Positions 20,568 to 32,088 of a DNA stretch of 64,000 nt are shown piece by piece. The translations under genes and the position numbers were made by a program. Source of the DNA: Isoetes taiwanensis (taxonomy: Eukaryota; Streptophyta; Lycopodiopsida; Isoetales; Isoetaceae). The notes beneath the pieces are model-generated. The model did no database searches. It saw nothing but the letters and a program-made list of their open reading frames with translations, and was not told where the DNA came from. Each line of letters begins with the position of its first letter. The stretch's first letter is position 1. Where the stretch lies: contig JAJEKV010000072.1 in assembly GCA_021234155.1 (NCBI GenBank), positions 1,592,526-1,656,525 on the forward strand, given 5' to 3'.

Positions 20568-22981
20568 GCATGTTTGAGCCACCCTGGCATGTTCGAGCCT
20601 AGGTGGCATGTTGGAGCATGCGTGGCATGTTTGAGCCACCTTGGCATGTTTGAACCTGGATGGATGTTGGAGCCTAGGTGGCATGTTTGAGCCACCTTGG
20701 CATGTTTGATCCTAGGTGGCATGTTGGAGCCCACGTGGCATGTTGGAGCCTACGTGGCATGTTTGAGCCACCTTGGCATGTTGGAGCCTACGTGGCATGT
20801 TAGAGCCACCTTGGCATGTTTGAGCCACCTTGGCATGTTGGAGCCCAGCTGGCATGTTGCAGCGTAGGCGCCATGTTGGAGCTCGCGAGCCACCATGGCA
20901 TGCTTGAGGCACGTTGGCATGTTTGAGCCTAGGTGGATGTTGGAGCTTAGGTGGCATGTTTGAGCCACCTTGGCATATTGGAGCGTAGGTGGCATGTTGG
21001 ATCCCCGTGGCATGTTTGAGCCACCTTGGCATGCTGGAGCCTAGGTGGCATGTTGTAGCCTAGTTGGCATGTGGAGCCTGCATGGCATGTTTGAGCCACC
21101 TTGGAATGTTTGAGCCTAGGTGGATGTTGGAGCCTCGGTGGCATATTTGAGCCACCTTGGCATGATGGAGCCTAGGTGGCATGTTAGAGCCCACATGGCA
21201 TGTTTGAGCCACCTTGGCATGTTAGAGCCCACGTGGCATGTTTCAACCACCTTGAGCCTAGGTGGCATGTTTGAGTCTAGATGGCATGTTGGAGCCCACG
21301 TGGCATGTTTGAGCCACCTTGGCAAGTTTGAGCCTAGGTGGCATGTTGGAGCCTAGCATGTTTAGACCACCTTGGCATGTTTGAGCCTAGGTGTCATGTT
21401 GGAGCCGAGGGTGGCATGTTTGAGCCACCTTGGCATCTTTTGGAGCCCTAGGTGGCATCTTTGGAGCCCAGGTGCCATGTTTGAGCCACCTTGGCATGTT
21501 GAAGACTAGGTGGCCTTGGAGTCGCATGGCATGTTTGAGCCAACTTGGCATGTTTGAACCACCTTGGCATGTCTAAGCCTAGGTGGCATGTTTGAGCCTA
21601 GGTGGCATGTTTGAGCCTAAGTGGCATGTTGGAGCCTAGACAGCATGTTTGGGCACCTTGGCATATTTGAGCCACCTTGGCATGTTTGAGCCACCTTGGC
21701 ATGTTTGAGCCTAGGTGGCATGTTTGGAGCCTAAGTGGCATGATTGAGCCTAGGTGGCATGTTGCAGCCGCATGGCATGTTTGAGCCACCTTGGCATGTT
21801 TGAGTCTAGGTGGCATGTTGGAGCCGAGGTGGCATGTTTGAGCCACCTTGGCATACTGGAGTCTAGATGGCATATTGGAGCCCATGGTGCCATGTTTGGG
21901 CCACCTTGGCATGTTTGAGCCACCCTAGCATGTTGAAGCCTAGGTGGCCTTGGAGCCGCATGGCATGTTTGAGGCACCTTGGCATGTTTGAACCATCTCG
22001 ACATGTTTAAGCCTAGGTGGCATGTTTGAGCCACCTTGGCATGTTTAAACCTAGGTAGCCTAGATGGCATGTTTGAGCCACCTTGGCATGTTTGATCCTA
22101 GGTGGCCTAGGTGGCATGTTTGAGTGACCTTGGCATGTTTGAGCCACCTTGGCATGTTGGAGCCTAGGTGGCATGTTGGAGCACACGTGGCATGTCCGAG
22201 CCATCTTGGCATGTTTGAGACTAGGCCGCATGTTGGAGCCTAAATGGCATGTTTAAGCCTAGGTGGCACGTTGCAGCCCCCATGGCATGTTTGAGCCACC
22301 TTGGTATGTTTGAATCTAGATGGCATGTTGGAGCCTAGGTGGCATGTTGGAGCCCGCGTGGCATGTTTGGGCTACCTTGGCATGTTTCAACCACCTTGGC
22401 ATGTTGGAGTCCTCATGGCATGTTTGAGCCACCTTGGCATATTTGAGTCTATGTGGCATGTTGGAGCCCGCGTGGCATGTTTGAGCCACCTTGGCATGTT
22501 TGAACCACCTTGTCATGTTTGAGCCTAGGTGGCATGTTGGAGCCTATGTGGCACATTTGAGCCACCTTGGCATGTTGGAACCTAGGTGGCATATGTTGTG
22601 AGCCACCTTGGCTTGTTGGAGCCTAGGTGGCATGTTGGAGCCCGCATGGCATGTTTGAGCTACCTTGGCATGTTTGAGCCTAGGTGGCATGTTGGGGCCT
22701 AGGTGACATGTGAGCCACCTTGGCATGTTGGAGCCTAGGTGGCATGTTGGAGCCCGGTGGCATGTTTGAGCCACGTGGCATGTTTGAGCCACCTTGGCAT
22801 GTTGGAGTTTAGGTGGCATGTTGGAGCTCATGTGGCATGTTTGAGCCACCTTGGCATGTTTGAGTCACCTTGGCATGTTGGAGCCTAGGTGGCATATTGA
22901 AGCCCATGTGACATGTTTGAGCCACCTTGGCATGTTGGAGCCCACGTGGCATGTTACAGTGGGTGTGGCATGTTTGAGTCC
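20568..22981. repeat. 2.4-kb minisatellite of 19-bp units
   Basis: Built from 19-base variants: A GGCATGTTTGAGCCACCTT, B GGCATGTTGGAGCCTAGGT and C GGCATGTTGGAGCCCGCGT, often cycling A-B-C, so a 57-base higher-order unit recurs. The array is edge-to-edge with occasional short units and indels. The 19-mer has no stop codon on the minus strand in any frame, and 19 is not a multiple of 3. Minus-strand reading therefore cycles through the three frames and gives long chance ORFs with a 19-residue period (NMPRWLKHAKVAQTC-like). These are treated as by-products, not genes. Confidence 0.95.
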
Positions 22982-23219
22982 TTCAAGAAATGCCTATATG
23001 ATGCCAAACCAGTGTCCACCTTTGCTTCTTTGCATCAATGTGTCTTCTACAAATTGTCAAGTGATGGCTATCTTCAAGTTCACGCTCTACAAGCTCACAC
23101 ACACACATGTATGAAGTCAAATGCTAATAAGTTTGTCAAGCATGTACACAGCTCTTTTATGCCGCAATTTTGTGGTAGTAATGGCATGTGGACAACTTGG
23201 TCATACATGGATTCTTACA

Positions 23220-23420
23220 AAACCATAAAAAACCACACCTAAAAAAAATACTACCTTAAAAAACAACACCTTAAAAAAAAAACCATATTGCCTGAGAAAA
23301 CAACACACCCTTAAAAAAAACTACACCTCCTAAAGAAACCACATATTCTTAAAAAAAAAAACTACGGCTCCCTAAGAAAAACTACAGTATATCCTTGAAA
23401 AACCACACCTCCATATAACT
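23220..23420. repeat. A-rich degenerate tandem repeat
   Basis: About nine imperfect units of the type CCTTAAAAAAAACTACACCTC, 20-24 bases each. It lies directly upstream of the SAUR-like frame. Confidence 0.7.
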
Positions 23421-23485
23421 ACGTGTAGGTTTTTTTTAAATCTTCAAAAAAGCAATCCGTATTTTGTTTTTACTGTTGTTTTCAG

Positions 23486-23767
23486 CCGTGGACCAAATGT
23501 TGGGGTGAGTGTGCTAGATCTCATATTGTGGAAGTGGAGGAAGAGGAAGATGCCTTTTCCCTTGTTCCGCCAGGTTTTGTTGCTGTCTATGTTGGGAACG
23601 AGAGAAGATGTTTTGTGATAGAAACGCGTTACTTGTCCAGCCCCCTCTTTAAATCTCTTCTCCACATTTCTGCACAAGAGTTTGGATTCTGCTATCATGG
23701 TGCTGTCGTCATCCCCTGTGATCCTGCCTTGCTTGAGCATGTTCTTTGGCTTCTCAACACAAAGTAA
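23486..23767 (+). CDS. SAUR-family auxin-response protein, 5' end uncertain
   Basis: The frame PPGFVAVYVGNERRCFVIET, YLSSPLFKSLLHISAQEFGF, VVIPCDPALLEHVLWLL is the SAUR domain (PF02519), complete in its core and ending at TAA 23765-23767. SAUR proteins are small plant-specific effectors of auxin-driven cell expansion that inhibit PP2C.D phosphatases. An acidic run (VEVEEEEDAF) precedes the core, as in many SAURs. No in-frame ATG is visible: upstream the frame is open through PWTKCWGECARSHI to 23486, immediately after a pyrimidine-rich stretch ending TTTTCAG. So either a first exon lies upstream (unusual, since SAURs are usually intronless), or the start is lost or the protein is 5'-truncated. 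The C-terminal region is short. It is the least damaged recognisable gene in the window. Confidence 0.75.
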   Translation, partial: PWTKCWGECARSHIVEVEEEEDAFSLVPPGFVAVYVGNERRCFVIETRYLSSPLFKSLLHISAQEFGFCYHGAVVIPCDPALLEHVLWLLNTK

Positions 23768-26297
23768 AAATAACAATAGGTGTCCCAGAGGCATTAGTAT
23801 CTACACTTTTCGATTCTGCCTACTTATACTTACCAACCACCATTTTGTAGCTTGCTTAGAATTTGAAAGGATATTTATACATGCTAGAAACTTAAGAGAC
23901 AGTGTAAGAAACCGTCATTTGTGCAATTAGGGACGACAAGAGTACCCAATAAACAAACATCTTTAATGCAAGTCATTTTTACGCTATCATCTTTCTTTAA
24001 AGTTAGAGGAAACAAGATTATTCAGTGTATTCGTAGATGTAACTTTTGAAGGTGATAAAATTGTTAGGGTAAGAGGTAATTTTCATACTAATTTATAGTT
24101 TCAAGGTGGTAGACACGACTAGGATCCTCCTCTCACACATAACATCATTCATATGACACTAAGTAAAAGTGAGCAAAAAATAAGTTGAATCCTACCCAAT
24201 AAAAGGAAGAATGAAGGTATGACATGGCTACTTGTGTATATAATCCAATCATGACCTCATTTGCTTGTTGCTATAGATTCATGTATAAATGAATGACACC
24301 TTGCCTTAAAATTGTCTATTCAATAAAAAACCAAATAGCTTTATGTATACAAGAAATTTATCGCGGCGGCCAAGGCCACCGCGAACATTTCTCTTCCCCA
24401 ACTTATTTCTAAAAAGGCGGATTTGTATATCTTTGGAATGGTATAGAAGATGTTCTTGAAATCCAGGACATAATAGTGAAGAATTTATGTGAGAACATTC
24501 CCATGTAATGACTTATATATGTCGAATTTGTGTGCATATGAATTTGAGTAAGGAACTTGAACTCGTGTTGTTGCCTCATGATTCATGCCCATAGGATAGT
24601 CGAGGGTTGCAGACATGGGTTTTGTTCGAGCATGGTCTCTCAAGCCATTGTAATTGATGGGGATGTAGTCACATATTTGAAAGTAGACCAATGGTATACA
24701 AAGGAATATTTATGGGTATATCCACGTGGTTGGTCACTAAGCAACGCTTACATTGCAGCAATTGTAGAATAGTTGCTACATCAAGCTCTTTGAAACGACT
24801 TGAAAGATTACCCAACAAATCATAAATTAAATCACTGCATAATAGATTAAATATCAGCATGTCCAGAAGCTTTTGACATCTATTTAAATTCAAAACTCAT
24901 TTTTTTACAATCAAAGGGATAACTGAATTACATAGGAATGTATGCATCTGTGTGAATAGAGCGGAGAAATAGACCTAATATATGCTGCACCATAATACAG
25001 CCTTGGGACGAAGCCAAATAGAATCTGGCAGTGGCACCAAATAAATACCAAACTCAGATATATGTTTGCTTTAGTCGCCGCCCTTAAGTATTCAATATTC
25101 AAGAGTCATATTGGAAAAGATAAGAATGAGAATGCCCACATAGGCGGAACACGTGGCTAGGTTTGTGGCGGCAGGTAGAACCAACGAAGGAGGGGACCTG
25201 GATCTCGATCCAGATCCGAAATACATTCGGAGTCTAGGCCTCCCTCTGGGAATCGCAGGCATCGAATCGGTTGATGCCCCTTGCAGCAGTGCCCCCATCG
25301 GATTTAGCAAGGGAAAACCAGTCTAGTCTCTGGCAAGGCCCCAGAGGCTCAATCGGCCCTGAACAAATCGCCTTTTTTGGGCTTCCAGCAATTAGTTTGA
25401 TAATTTTGGGGCTTTTGCTCCTTATGAAGTAAGTCATGAAGAAACCCATGATCTCACCTTGCCTACGTTTGCATCGGGTGCGAAAGCCCCAATTTTTGGA
25501 AAAGCTCAGGCAGCTGCTCAGGCAAGTGAAAGCAATGGAATAATGGTCCCAGCTCTGGACCAAGCCATAGTTAAGTCTATAAAGACACAAAAAAAAGGGC
25601 AGAAGAGAGCAATCAGGGGTCCAGGTTATGGGTGATCTTAACAGTTGCAGTAGTTTTAACAAATTTGGATTGGATGGCTATGGCATCAAATCGTTATTTT
25701 TGGCTTCAAATATTGGGCAACGTAGCTTCTCCACTGCAAGAAACAGCCTTTTTGCTTACCTCGCTTTTGCCCGATGCATCATACGGATCAAAAGTGAAGC
25801 ATCGATAGAGAAGCGGGATCCCTTTAAGCCTCTTCCTCACGGCGGCCCGAGGATTTTAACCAAGGCAAACAACATCTAAGAACAGAGACTTTGTTGATCC
25901 AAGTATTTTACAGTTGCAGACTTTGATTCTCTGTCATAACCTCTCCAGAGATGGATTTTGAAGCTTTTAGGCTTGATTCCATGAAGGATTTAACCGATCG
26001 AAGTGGAAATCGTGGCGGTTTTCTGGAATTTTCTGCTTCGTGGCTTGTCATCACAGGAATTGACGGACCTCTGCTGCAAGTCGATCAAACAAAAAAATCG
26101 ATCTGGCTATGGCGGACGTCGGCCGCAATAAATGCAGTGTATTAATGGCGGCAATAAATGCATCTATCTGTCATAAATGCCTAATCTACCATAAATGCCT
26201 AAATCGCAACGTGTCATTCCACTGTAATTTGTAAGGAAGAAATTACACTCCGGCAGAAAAATGTATCTGCCTTATAATAGGAAGGATAAGAAAGCCG
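23768..26297. other. Mostly intergenic; dispersed repeat and one open stretch
   Basis: 24350-24420 (ACAAGAAATTTATCGC, then GAACATTTCTCTTCCC) is repeated in diverged form at 51330-51425; the start resembles the inner part of some CACTA ends. A plus-strand stretch from about 25425 to TGA near 25632 is open (ASGAKAPIFGKAQAAAQASE, VKSIKTQKKGQKR) but is not recognised. AATAAATGC-type short repeats occupy 26125-26210. No known gene was found. Confidence 0.35.
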
Positions 26298-26379
26298 ATT
26301 TAGTGGGCTTTCCTGCTGTGGAAATTGGGTGACGCGTGGCAGCACGAAGCCTGTTGACAAGTAGGAAAGCCCACTAAAT
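26298..26379. repeat. Fold-back unit with perfect 17-bp arms
   Basis: ATTTAGTGGGCTTTCCT (26298-26314) is perfectly inverted at 26363-26379. A third partial arm GGGCTTTCCT follows at 26380. A small MITE or hairpin. Confidence 0.8.
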
Positions 26380-26777
26380 GGGCTTTCCTATAACGTGGAA
26401 ACCAGTAAAAAATCATTATGCGATCCAAAATGCTGGGTAAACGATCCGAATGCGGGGTAAAACTGCAAGAATGCCTGGGCAAACGGCAGGAATGCAGATA
26501 AAATGCTGGAGGTAACAGCCGTCGTTGAAGCACGAAGATATTTTTAGTGACATTCCTGGGATTGAAACAATGCCATGTGGCATGGTGCTATAAGACAAGA
26601 AGGCAAAATGATTTTTAACTGGTTTTTACGATAGTATGCATTAAAAACAATGACCTTAAGAAATAGTGGAATGGAGATGATAAAGGAGGTTCACTATTTG
26701 CAATTACGCCAGATTGAAATTCAACGAATTGTTGCCTAAAATCTAGAATTGAAATACTTAATAGACTGCATTATAAG

Positions 26778-26920
26778 TTTAGAGGTTCACTAACCCAAAT
26801 AAGACCATCTAACAATTGTATGCCAATGGTGATAAAGTATAACTCCTTTTTAGAGGTTCACTAACCCAAATAAGACCATCTAACAATTGTATGCCAATGG
26901 TGATAAAGTATAACTCCTTT
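26778..26920 (+). repeat. Perfect-looking 71-bp tandem duplication
   Basis: TTAGAGGTTCACTAACCC through AAAGTATAACTCCTTT occurs twice head to tail with period 71 and almost no divergence. It is a recent duplication or an assembly artefact. Confidence 0.9.
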
Positions 26921-27301
26921 CAATGCCTTTCTTAAGCTGAAGGAAAGAAGTAATATGTTAGAGATATTAGAAACTGAAAAGAAAAACACAGAATTCCCTG
27001 AAGCAAAAGTTAGTGGCCTTGCAAGAATCTTTGCACAAAGCAGATCTCACCCCAATCTTATCTTACATTATCCCTGATTTTTGACATCTCATTTGCAGTC
27101 TGCCCTAAGATTTGTTGTCTTTCATTATTGAAGATAGTAACTACAATTTCTCCTGTTGCATCTCCCAACGTTGCATGGAATGTATACCTGATCATAACAA
27201 TGACATCATACATCCATTCAAACCAATTGGTAAATCAGAGCTCTCTCACCTCTTTAATGGTTCAGTAGCCGCCCCACATTTCTCGCACCAAAATTCTGAT
27301 T

Positions 27302-28343
27302 CTCGCTAACATGCAGAGGCACCCAGATTACGCCGGATTTTTAGACTTCTACATGGAGGAGATGCTCCCTCTGTGTATCCCTCTTGGGGATCCTCCCCAG
27401 CTGTATCTGGAGCGGGAGGTAGTCCGGGAGATGCTAGGGGGAGACACCCATGCATACGATGTGCTGAAGGGGAAGCTCCGATGGGGCAAGCACCTGCCCG
27501 TTGTGCAGCATCAGGGTCGGTAATACCTTGAGGTTGCCTTTGCCCTAGCCATCCTCATGGACCAATATGTCGAGGATGAAACCTTGCCTGTAGAGAAGGG
27601 CAAATTGCCTGAGTCTTCCGAGGAGGGGGAAGACGAACACATAGGAATGGGTGACTTCGCCCGTTGGAAGCAATTAGCGGAAGAGCTGCCTCCGCGCCGT
27701 GAGCAAGCCGTAGGCTTGTCAGGGCTGGATGGCCTTCCAGTTATTTATCACCAAGGGCAAGAATATCTTCTCTTGGATGATATTATCTGGACTTATCACA
27801 TGGTGGCCGGATTTAGACGCAAGCGTAAAGACCATGTGCTTTATGAGCTTGCGGAGTATTGCATGGACGACTTCATTGACTTCACTTCTATTGAGCTTCC
27901 TCCGGAGGTGCAGCAGCTGCTCAGTTCGCCGGGGAGACCATAGAAGCCCGGCTGAGACTCTACTACGTCTTCGGGACTTTGTGATGCAGGAGCCGGCCTC
28001 ACAGCCCTCACCAGATGCCTTCACGGCTATGGGACCTCACGTCCCGAATATCAATATGGTTGAGGTTCCCTCGGGGTCGGACGACGAGGGAGAGGATTTA
28101 TATCACAATCCTGCTCATGTGAAGGAGGAGCAACAGGAGCTTAAGGAAGAAGAGGTCCCCATGGAGTTGGAAAAGGAAGTGGCCACATCGGAGACCCCGC
28201 AAGGGAAGGTGCTGGGCAACCACCTTACTCGTTTCTTTCTGTCAGCTTTCCGACAGGGGCAAGTCCTTTTCATAGCCCGAGATTTAAGGCCGGAGGCTGA
28301 AGCTTCATGGTGGGCCCTGTGGCACACTAACAAAATATGGTAA
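27302..28343 (+). pseudogene. Unrecognised ORF, copy 1 (also present inside the gypsy element)
   Basis: The coding line starts near 27302 (LANMQRHPDYAGFLDFYMEE) and stays in one frame through one TAA (27521-27523) to 27943: LAILMDQYVEDETLPVEKG, HIGMGDFARWKQLAEELPP, GLSGLDGLPVIYH, YLLLDDIIWTYHMV, LAEYCMDDFIDFTS. Another frame carries MGPHVPNINMVEVPSGSDDE, an acidic EEQQELKEEEVPMELEKE tract and NHLTRFFLSAFRQGQVLFIA, to TAA 28341-28343. No known domain is evident. A clear homologue at 39168-40465 lies in the extra region of a Ty3/gypsy element. The homology here seems confined to the ORF, with different flanks on both sides. It is either a fragment of a related retroelement or the gene that such elements captured. 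Confidence 0.6.
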
Positions 28344-28699
28344 CCAGCTCAGCAAATAGGAAAATATGAGATGGGTGGCTGATGGTGAGATAAAAAATGT
28401 GGAAATTATTGTTAGGAAATCCTAAGTTAAGATTCCAAATAAAATAGAAAGGCTATTTATGTACTTTAAGAATCAAACTTCTTGTCCGCGTATCAATTAT
28501 AGTATTCATAGGCTCAACTTTTATTTTAAAAAGGACAAAAGTTTAATTTAATCAAAAATAAAAAAGACAAGAGAATGCATTGGATATTTAATGCACTATG
28601 GAACAAACCTTGTAGTAGCTAGGATGCAAATTCAGTGATATTATACTCCATCAATATGTTAAGCTTAATACATTCTCATTTTCAGGTATAATACTTAGG
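28344..28699. other. AT-rich spacer, nothing recognised
   Basis: No coding frame or repeat structure seen between the ORF remnant and the CACTA-like end. Confidence 0.5.
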
Positions 28700-28969
28700 G
28701 GCATAAAAAAATCTAGGTGTATGCGGAATACTATATTATGAATACACAGTCTTTAATCTCTCGTCTGCAAAATACAATATTTTGCATCGTCGATGCAAAG
28801 TACTGTATTCTACATACATGGGGTGCTAATATAGAGTACACAATTTCGTATATGCAAAGAAAAGGGGTAATAAAAATCATTCTTTTGCCAGCGTATGCGG
28901 TTATTTGGAAAAAAAAATCTCTATGCATGCAAAGTCCATAAATTGCATACGCGAATATCTTTTGTAGTG
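28700..28969. mobile_element. CACTA-type transposon end
   Basis: The right border reads TTTTGTAGTG (28960-28969), the complement of CACTACAAAA, which is the hallmark terminus of plant CACTA/En-Spm elements. Inside it, a TATGCG/CGCATA motif recurs in both orientations (TGTATGCGGAA near 28718, CGTATGCGGTT near 28889, GCATACGCGAA near 28945), like CACTA subterminal repeats. The opposite end was not found, so it is a fragment or solo end. Confidence 0.5.
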
Positions 28970-29157
28970 TCTTTGTAGTTACTTTGGTTTTGCATCCAGC
29001 TGACAACGAGAGAGGTTGTTGAGCTAAGGCGAGGTGAAATATGGATCTAACAAAGTGCTTGCCTCTGGTAGTATACTCGTGCCAATCCCAAGCTACTCCT
29101 TCCATGATATCAGCCTTCACGATAAGAGCACATTTATGTGCTACCTTCTCCTAGCAG

Positions 29158-29502
29158 TCATATCCCATCGAGAGAGTAGGAGCTTTGCCTAAAACTCAGA
29201 CCAAGAAAGTAGATGACCACCGTCATACCATGTTGGATCGAGATGATATTTGCTAGGACCCATCGTCTCTGTGCAAGAGGGTGACTTGATGCAACAAGTA
29301 GAGGTGCTGTGATGTTTGATGGCAATGACGTCCACCACCGTGGAATCTCTAATAACGTATGGGTAGAAGGACATGGCCAAAATGATGCCTGACCCCAATC
29401 GAGGCTGTCAATAATCCTCGTGGAAAAAGAGAAACATTTGAAGAAGGCTGGAGAGAATGAAAGTAAGATATGGACACGACCAAAAGAGATGCATGACCGC
29501 AT
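29158..29502 (-). pseudogene. Probable LINE RT thumb fragment
   Basis: The minus-strand frame contains LAQRRWVLANIISIQHGM followed by VVIYFLGLSF. This resembles the block after the palm in LINE reverse transcriptases, where a basic/arginine motif precedes a hydrophobic helix. It lies on the same strand and downstream of the degenerate RT at 30380-31260, with a plus-strand LINE tail inserted between. No single motif is decisive. Confidence 0.35.
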
Positions 29503-29639
29503 TTAAAGAGCTTAAAAATGCTCTAGACAAGGAGAAGCATTTGAAAAGTTTGGAGAGAATAAAAATGCAAGGAAGAACTGGTTTAACTGCCTTCTTGTCC
29601 ATTGGGATAAGTGATTGCTTGAAAAGGTGTAAACTAGAT

Positions 29640-30090
29640 GGATTGGGGGCTCCGCCAAGGCAGAATCTGTCAATGCTACCAAGTGGGAGCAATGGAAGAT
29701 GAATGCCACACTTTCAGGGCTGTCCAACATATGATTAAATCCGGGCATGCTACGCTGAGTTGGCCAGACCCAACCATCCGCTACATGAGATGTTGGGCAC
29801 AACCTCGGTACGAATGGCGGGATCATACCTTTAAGAGGTCATGGATCGTCGGGATCAGCTAACTCCTCGGGCACTCGCCTGACATGTATATATTTTTATC
29901 ATGCTGTATGTATGTACAATTTGACAGCACTCTCATTTTTGTCACATTCCCCCCTCCCCCCATAAATCACAGAGATGGAGATTTCTTAATCCGGACTGTA
30001 ATAATCCTGTTGCGCCATTTTGTTGGGTCCCATAGGCAGATTGGCCTCCCAGGATGATGAAAACCCTTCTATTCTATTATATTAATGATC
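29640..30090 (+). mobile_element. 3' end of the second LINE family (tail copy 4)
   Basis: The coding end includes GHATLSWPDPTIRYM, parallel to the SWSGLASRYM end of the element at 9.9-11.7 kb. The 3' UTR follows: ATGTACAATTTGACAGCACT, TTTCTTAATCCGGACTGTAATAA, GGGTCCCATAGGCAGATTGG, GGATGATGAAAA, and a (TTCTA)n-like tail near 30068-30080. Confidence 0.75.
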
Positions 30091-30379
30091 GGGGCATCTC
30101 TTGAGTACGAACTCACATAAACTTTGAACTCACAATGATTTTATGTATTTGAACCTGTGAGTCTAGCAATAAAAAAGCCATATATACATGGTACAACTGA
30201 GGACTGACTTGGCTACTATGATGGGACCAGCAAGAGGCAACTTTGAAATAGACAACCAGGAAAAGTGTTTCTTCAAACTCTTATAAGTTCTTCCCATGCG
30301 GCTCCAACACTAATATGAATACCAACTGGGATTCTAAGCAATATGCTAAACTATCCATGAGCAAGCGCTTTCCATGTAT

Positions 30380-31260
30380 ACTCATTCACACATGATGAAA
30401 ATGGAGTGTAAAAGGTCCATAGGGCCATGCACTTCTGTCACCCCACAAGCAGGAAAAGCCGGTAAAAGAGACCCAAGGAATGACATTTTCCCAAAAGGAA
30501 CACAATGTGCAAGTGACTGCTTCACCAACCACAATCTAGGTGAATCAATAATATCCTTAAGGATCCTCCAGATGAACTTAGAAATCATAATCTTACTTTG
30601 CAACTAGACTATCATACCTAAGCCACCGGCAAATTCTGGTCTAGTGCATTTGGACCATAAAATCTTCACCACAACATGACCCCATATAAAGTTATAGACA
30701 ATGGTGACTATCACCTAAAATTTTGCATGAGAAGCCAGAAGGGCAGAGGCCATACGAACATGGAAATTGCTTAAAACATACCTAGCAGCAGTTATCCACG
30801 CTGACAGAGAGAGCTTAGCAGTATTCCGTCCAAAAACAATGCTTTCACAACCCTTCTATGATAATATCCCAAGCATCTGAGGTAGAAATATGTGCCCACA
30901 GGATTACCTAGTTTTTTAATGGCCTTCCCATGAGGAAGCACCTTCCAAGAATATTAGCAACACAAGGAGACATAACACCATCAAGCGTCCATAAGGCCGA
31001 GCACAAACCTATCATCTACATATTGATTGCAAGCTTTTTGGGTACCACCATCCATGGTTAGACCATGAAGAAGTTCCTTCCATTGTTGCAATAGTTAATA
31101 TCTGTGGAAAAGTCGTTGACAATTGTAAAAAGGAACAATCTTAATGGCCATCCCTGGAGAACACCATGACCAACTTAGAAAACCTCTGAGAAAACCTCTG
31201 ATGGATCACCATGAAACAAAACAATAGCTCGAGCAAAGGGGGTGCACATTTGTAGTGCAT
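30380..31260 (-). pseudogene. Degenerate LINE reverse transcriptase
   Basis: Minus-strand translations give, in order, VGHGVLQGWPLRLFLFTIV (near 31150; compare GVRQGCPL...LF) and NQYVDDRFV (near 31020; compare YADD), at a spacing normal for RT motifs, with frameshifts between. The right-to-left order agrees with the thumb-like piece at 29158-29502. Too decayed to place in a family. Confidence 0.5.
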
Positions 31261-31271
31261 AAATAACATTA

Positions 31272-31757
31272 TTGAATATTTTTAGAGGTGTTTTATTAGC
31301 ACTTGCTTACATATATGTACCCAAAAAAAAAAACGCACATATAGGCTCAGTTGCATGTGTGCTGATTGGGGTAGTTGTCCTGATACGCAACGATGGGTTT
31401 CTGTTTCCACCACAGAAATGGAGTATCTTGCTGCATCCGTTTGCCAGCAGAGAATTGGTTTGGTTGCGGCAGACTCTACTCATGTGTGATAATCAAAGTA
31501 CAATTGCATTAACAAAAGATGAGGTTTTCCATTCTTAATCCAAACATATTGAGCTACACTATCATTATATCAAGTTGGAAGTACGAAAGAAGACTATTGT
31601 GCTTAAATATTGTCCAACATCAGCGATAGTTGCTGACATCTTCACCAAAGCATTAGGACTTCAAAAACAAGAGATGTGCAAAGCAGCTCTTGGAATTGTT
31701 GAATCTTTTGTTTGTTACTTGAGTTATTCTGAAAGTGCTTGGGTTTTTTCCTTTTAA
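31272..31757 (+). pseudogene. Ty1/copia RNase H, C-terminal end of pol
   Basis: Reads ILLHPFASRELVWLRQTLL, then CDNQSTIALTKDEVFHS, a stop at 31536, SKHIELHYHYIKLEVRKK and SAIVADIFTKALGLQK. This is the CDNQSAI...HIDIRYHFI...DIFTK signature of copia RNase H. It ends about 110 bases before a polypurine tract and LTR, the normal copia order. Confidence 0.85.
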
Positions 31758-31867
31758 CCCACAAAAGGTTTTTTTGATCCAAGCACTAGATTAAAGATGC
31801 AGGGAGGGATGGTTGGAGGCATCTTTAAATATGAGATACAATTATTTTGTTCAAAAGGCTAAAGTTG

Positions 31868-32088
31868 CAGGGAGGGTGTTTGGAATCTCCTTTCTATAGG
31901 AGATATTGCACCTTTACCTTTTGCCATATATGGCACGTGTTTCACATATAGCACTCTTGCCTATTGTGGCACTAGCCTAATTGTGGCGCATATTGATGTA
32001 TAAATATGTATCTCATATGAATGAAAGATGATCTTGTCTTGTGGGAAAAGTTTTGTGTGTCTTATATTTCTAACATGGTATCAGAGCC
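31868..32088 (+). mobile_element. Copia LTR with PPT on its left and PBS on its right
   Basis: The polypurine tract GCAGGGAGGG (31867-31876) is followed by a 199-bp LTR, TGTTTGGAATC...TTCTAACA (31877-32075), with TGTT...AACA ends. The primer-binding site TGGTATCAGAGCC (32076-32088), complementary to initiator-Met tRNA, follows directly. A PPT belongs at the 3' end of one element and a PBS at the 5' end of another, so a single LTR here joins two internal regions. Confidence 0.85.

Noticed and set aside
20303-22849. Many minus-strand frames of 65-143 codons with CHLGSNMPRWLKHA-type repeats
   Set aside because: They are forced by a stop-free 19-bp unit read through three frames, shift at every indel and lack any non-repeat domain.
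20568-22981. CRISPR-like regular repeat
   Set aside because: Units abut with no unique spacers, the repeat itself varies, and the context is a plant genome.
25234-25662. 142-codon minus-strand frame
   Set aside because: No recognisable domain, and it overlaps an equally plausible plus-strand open stretch; kept only as a note.
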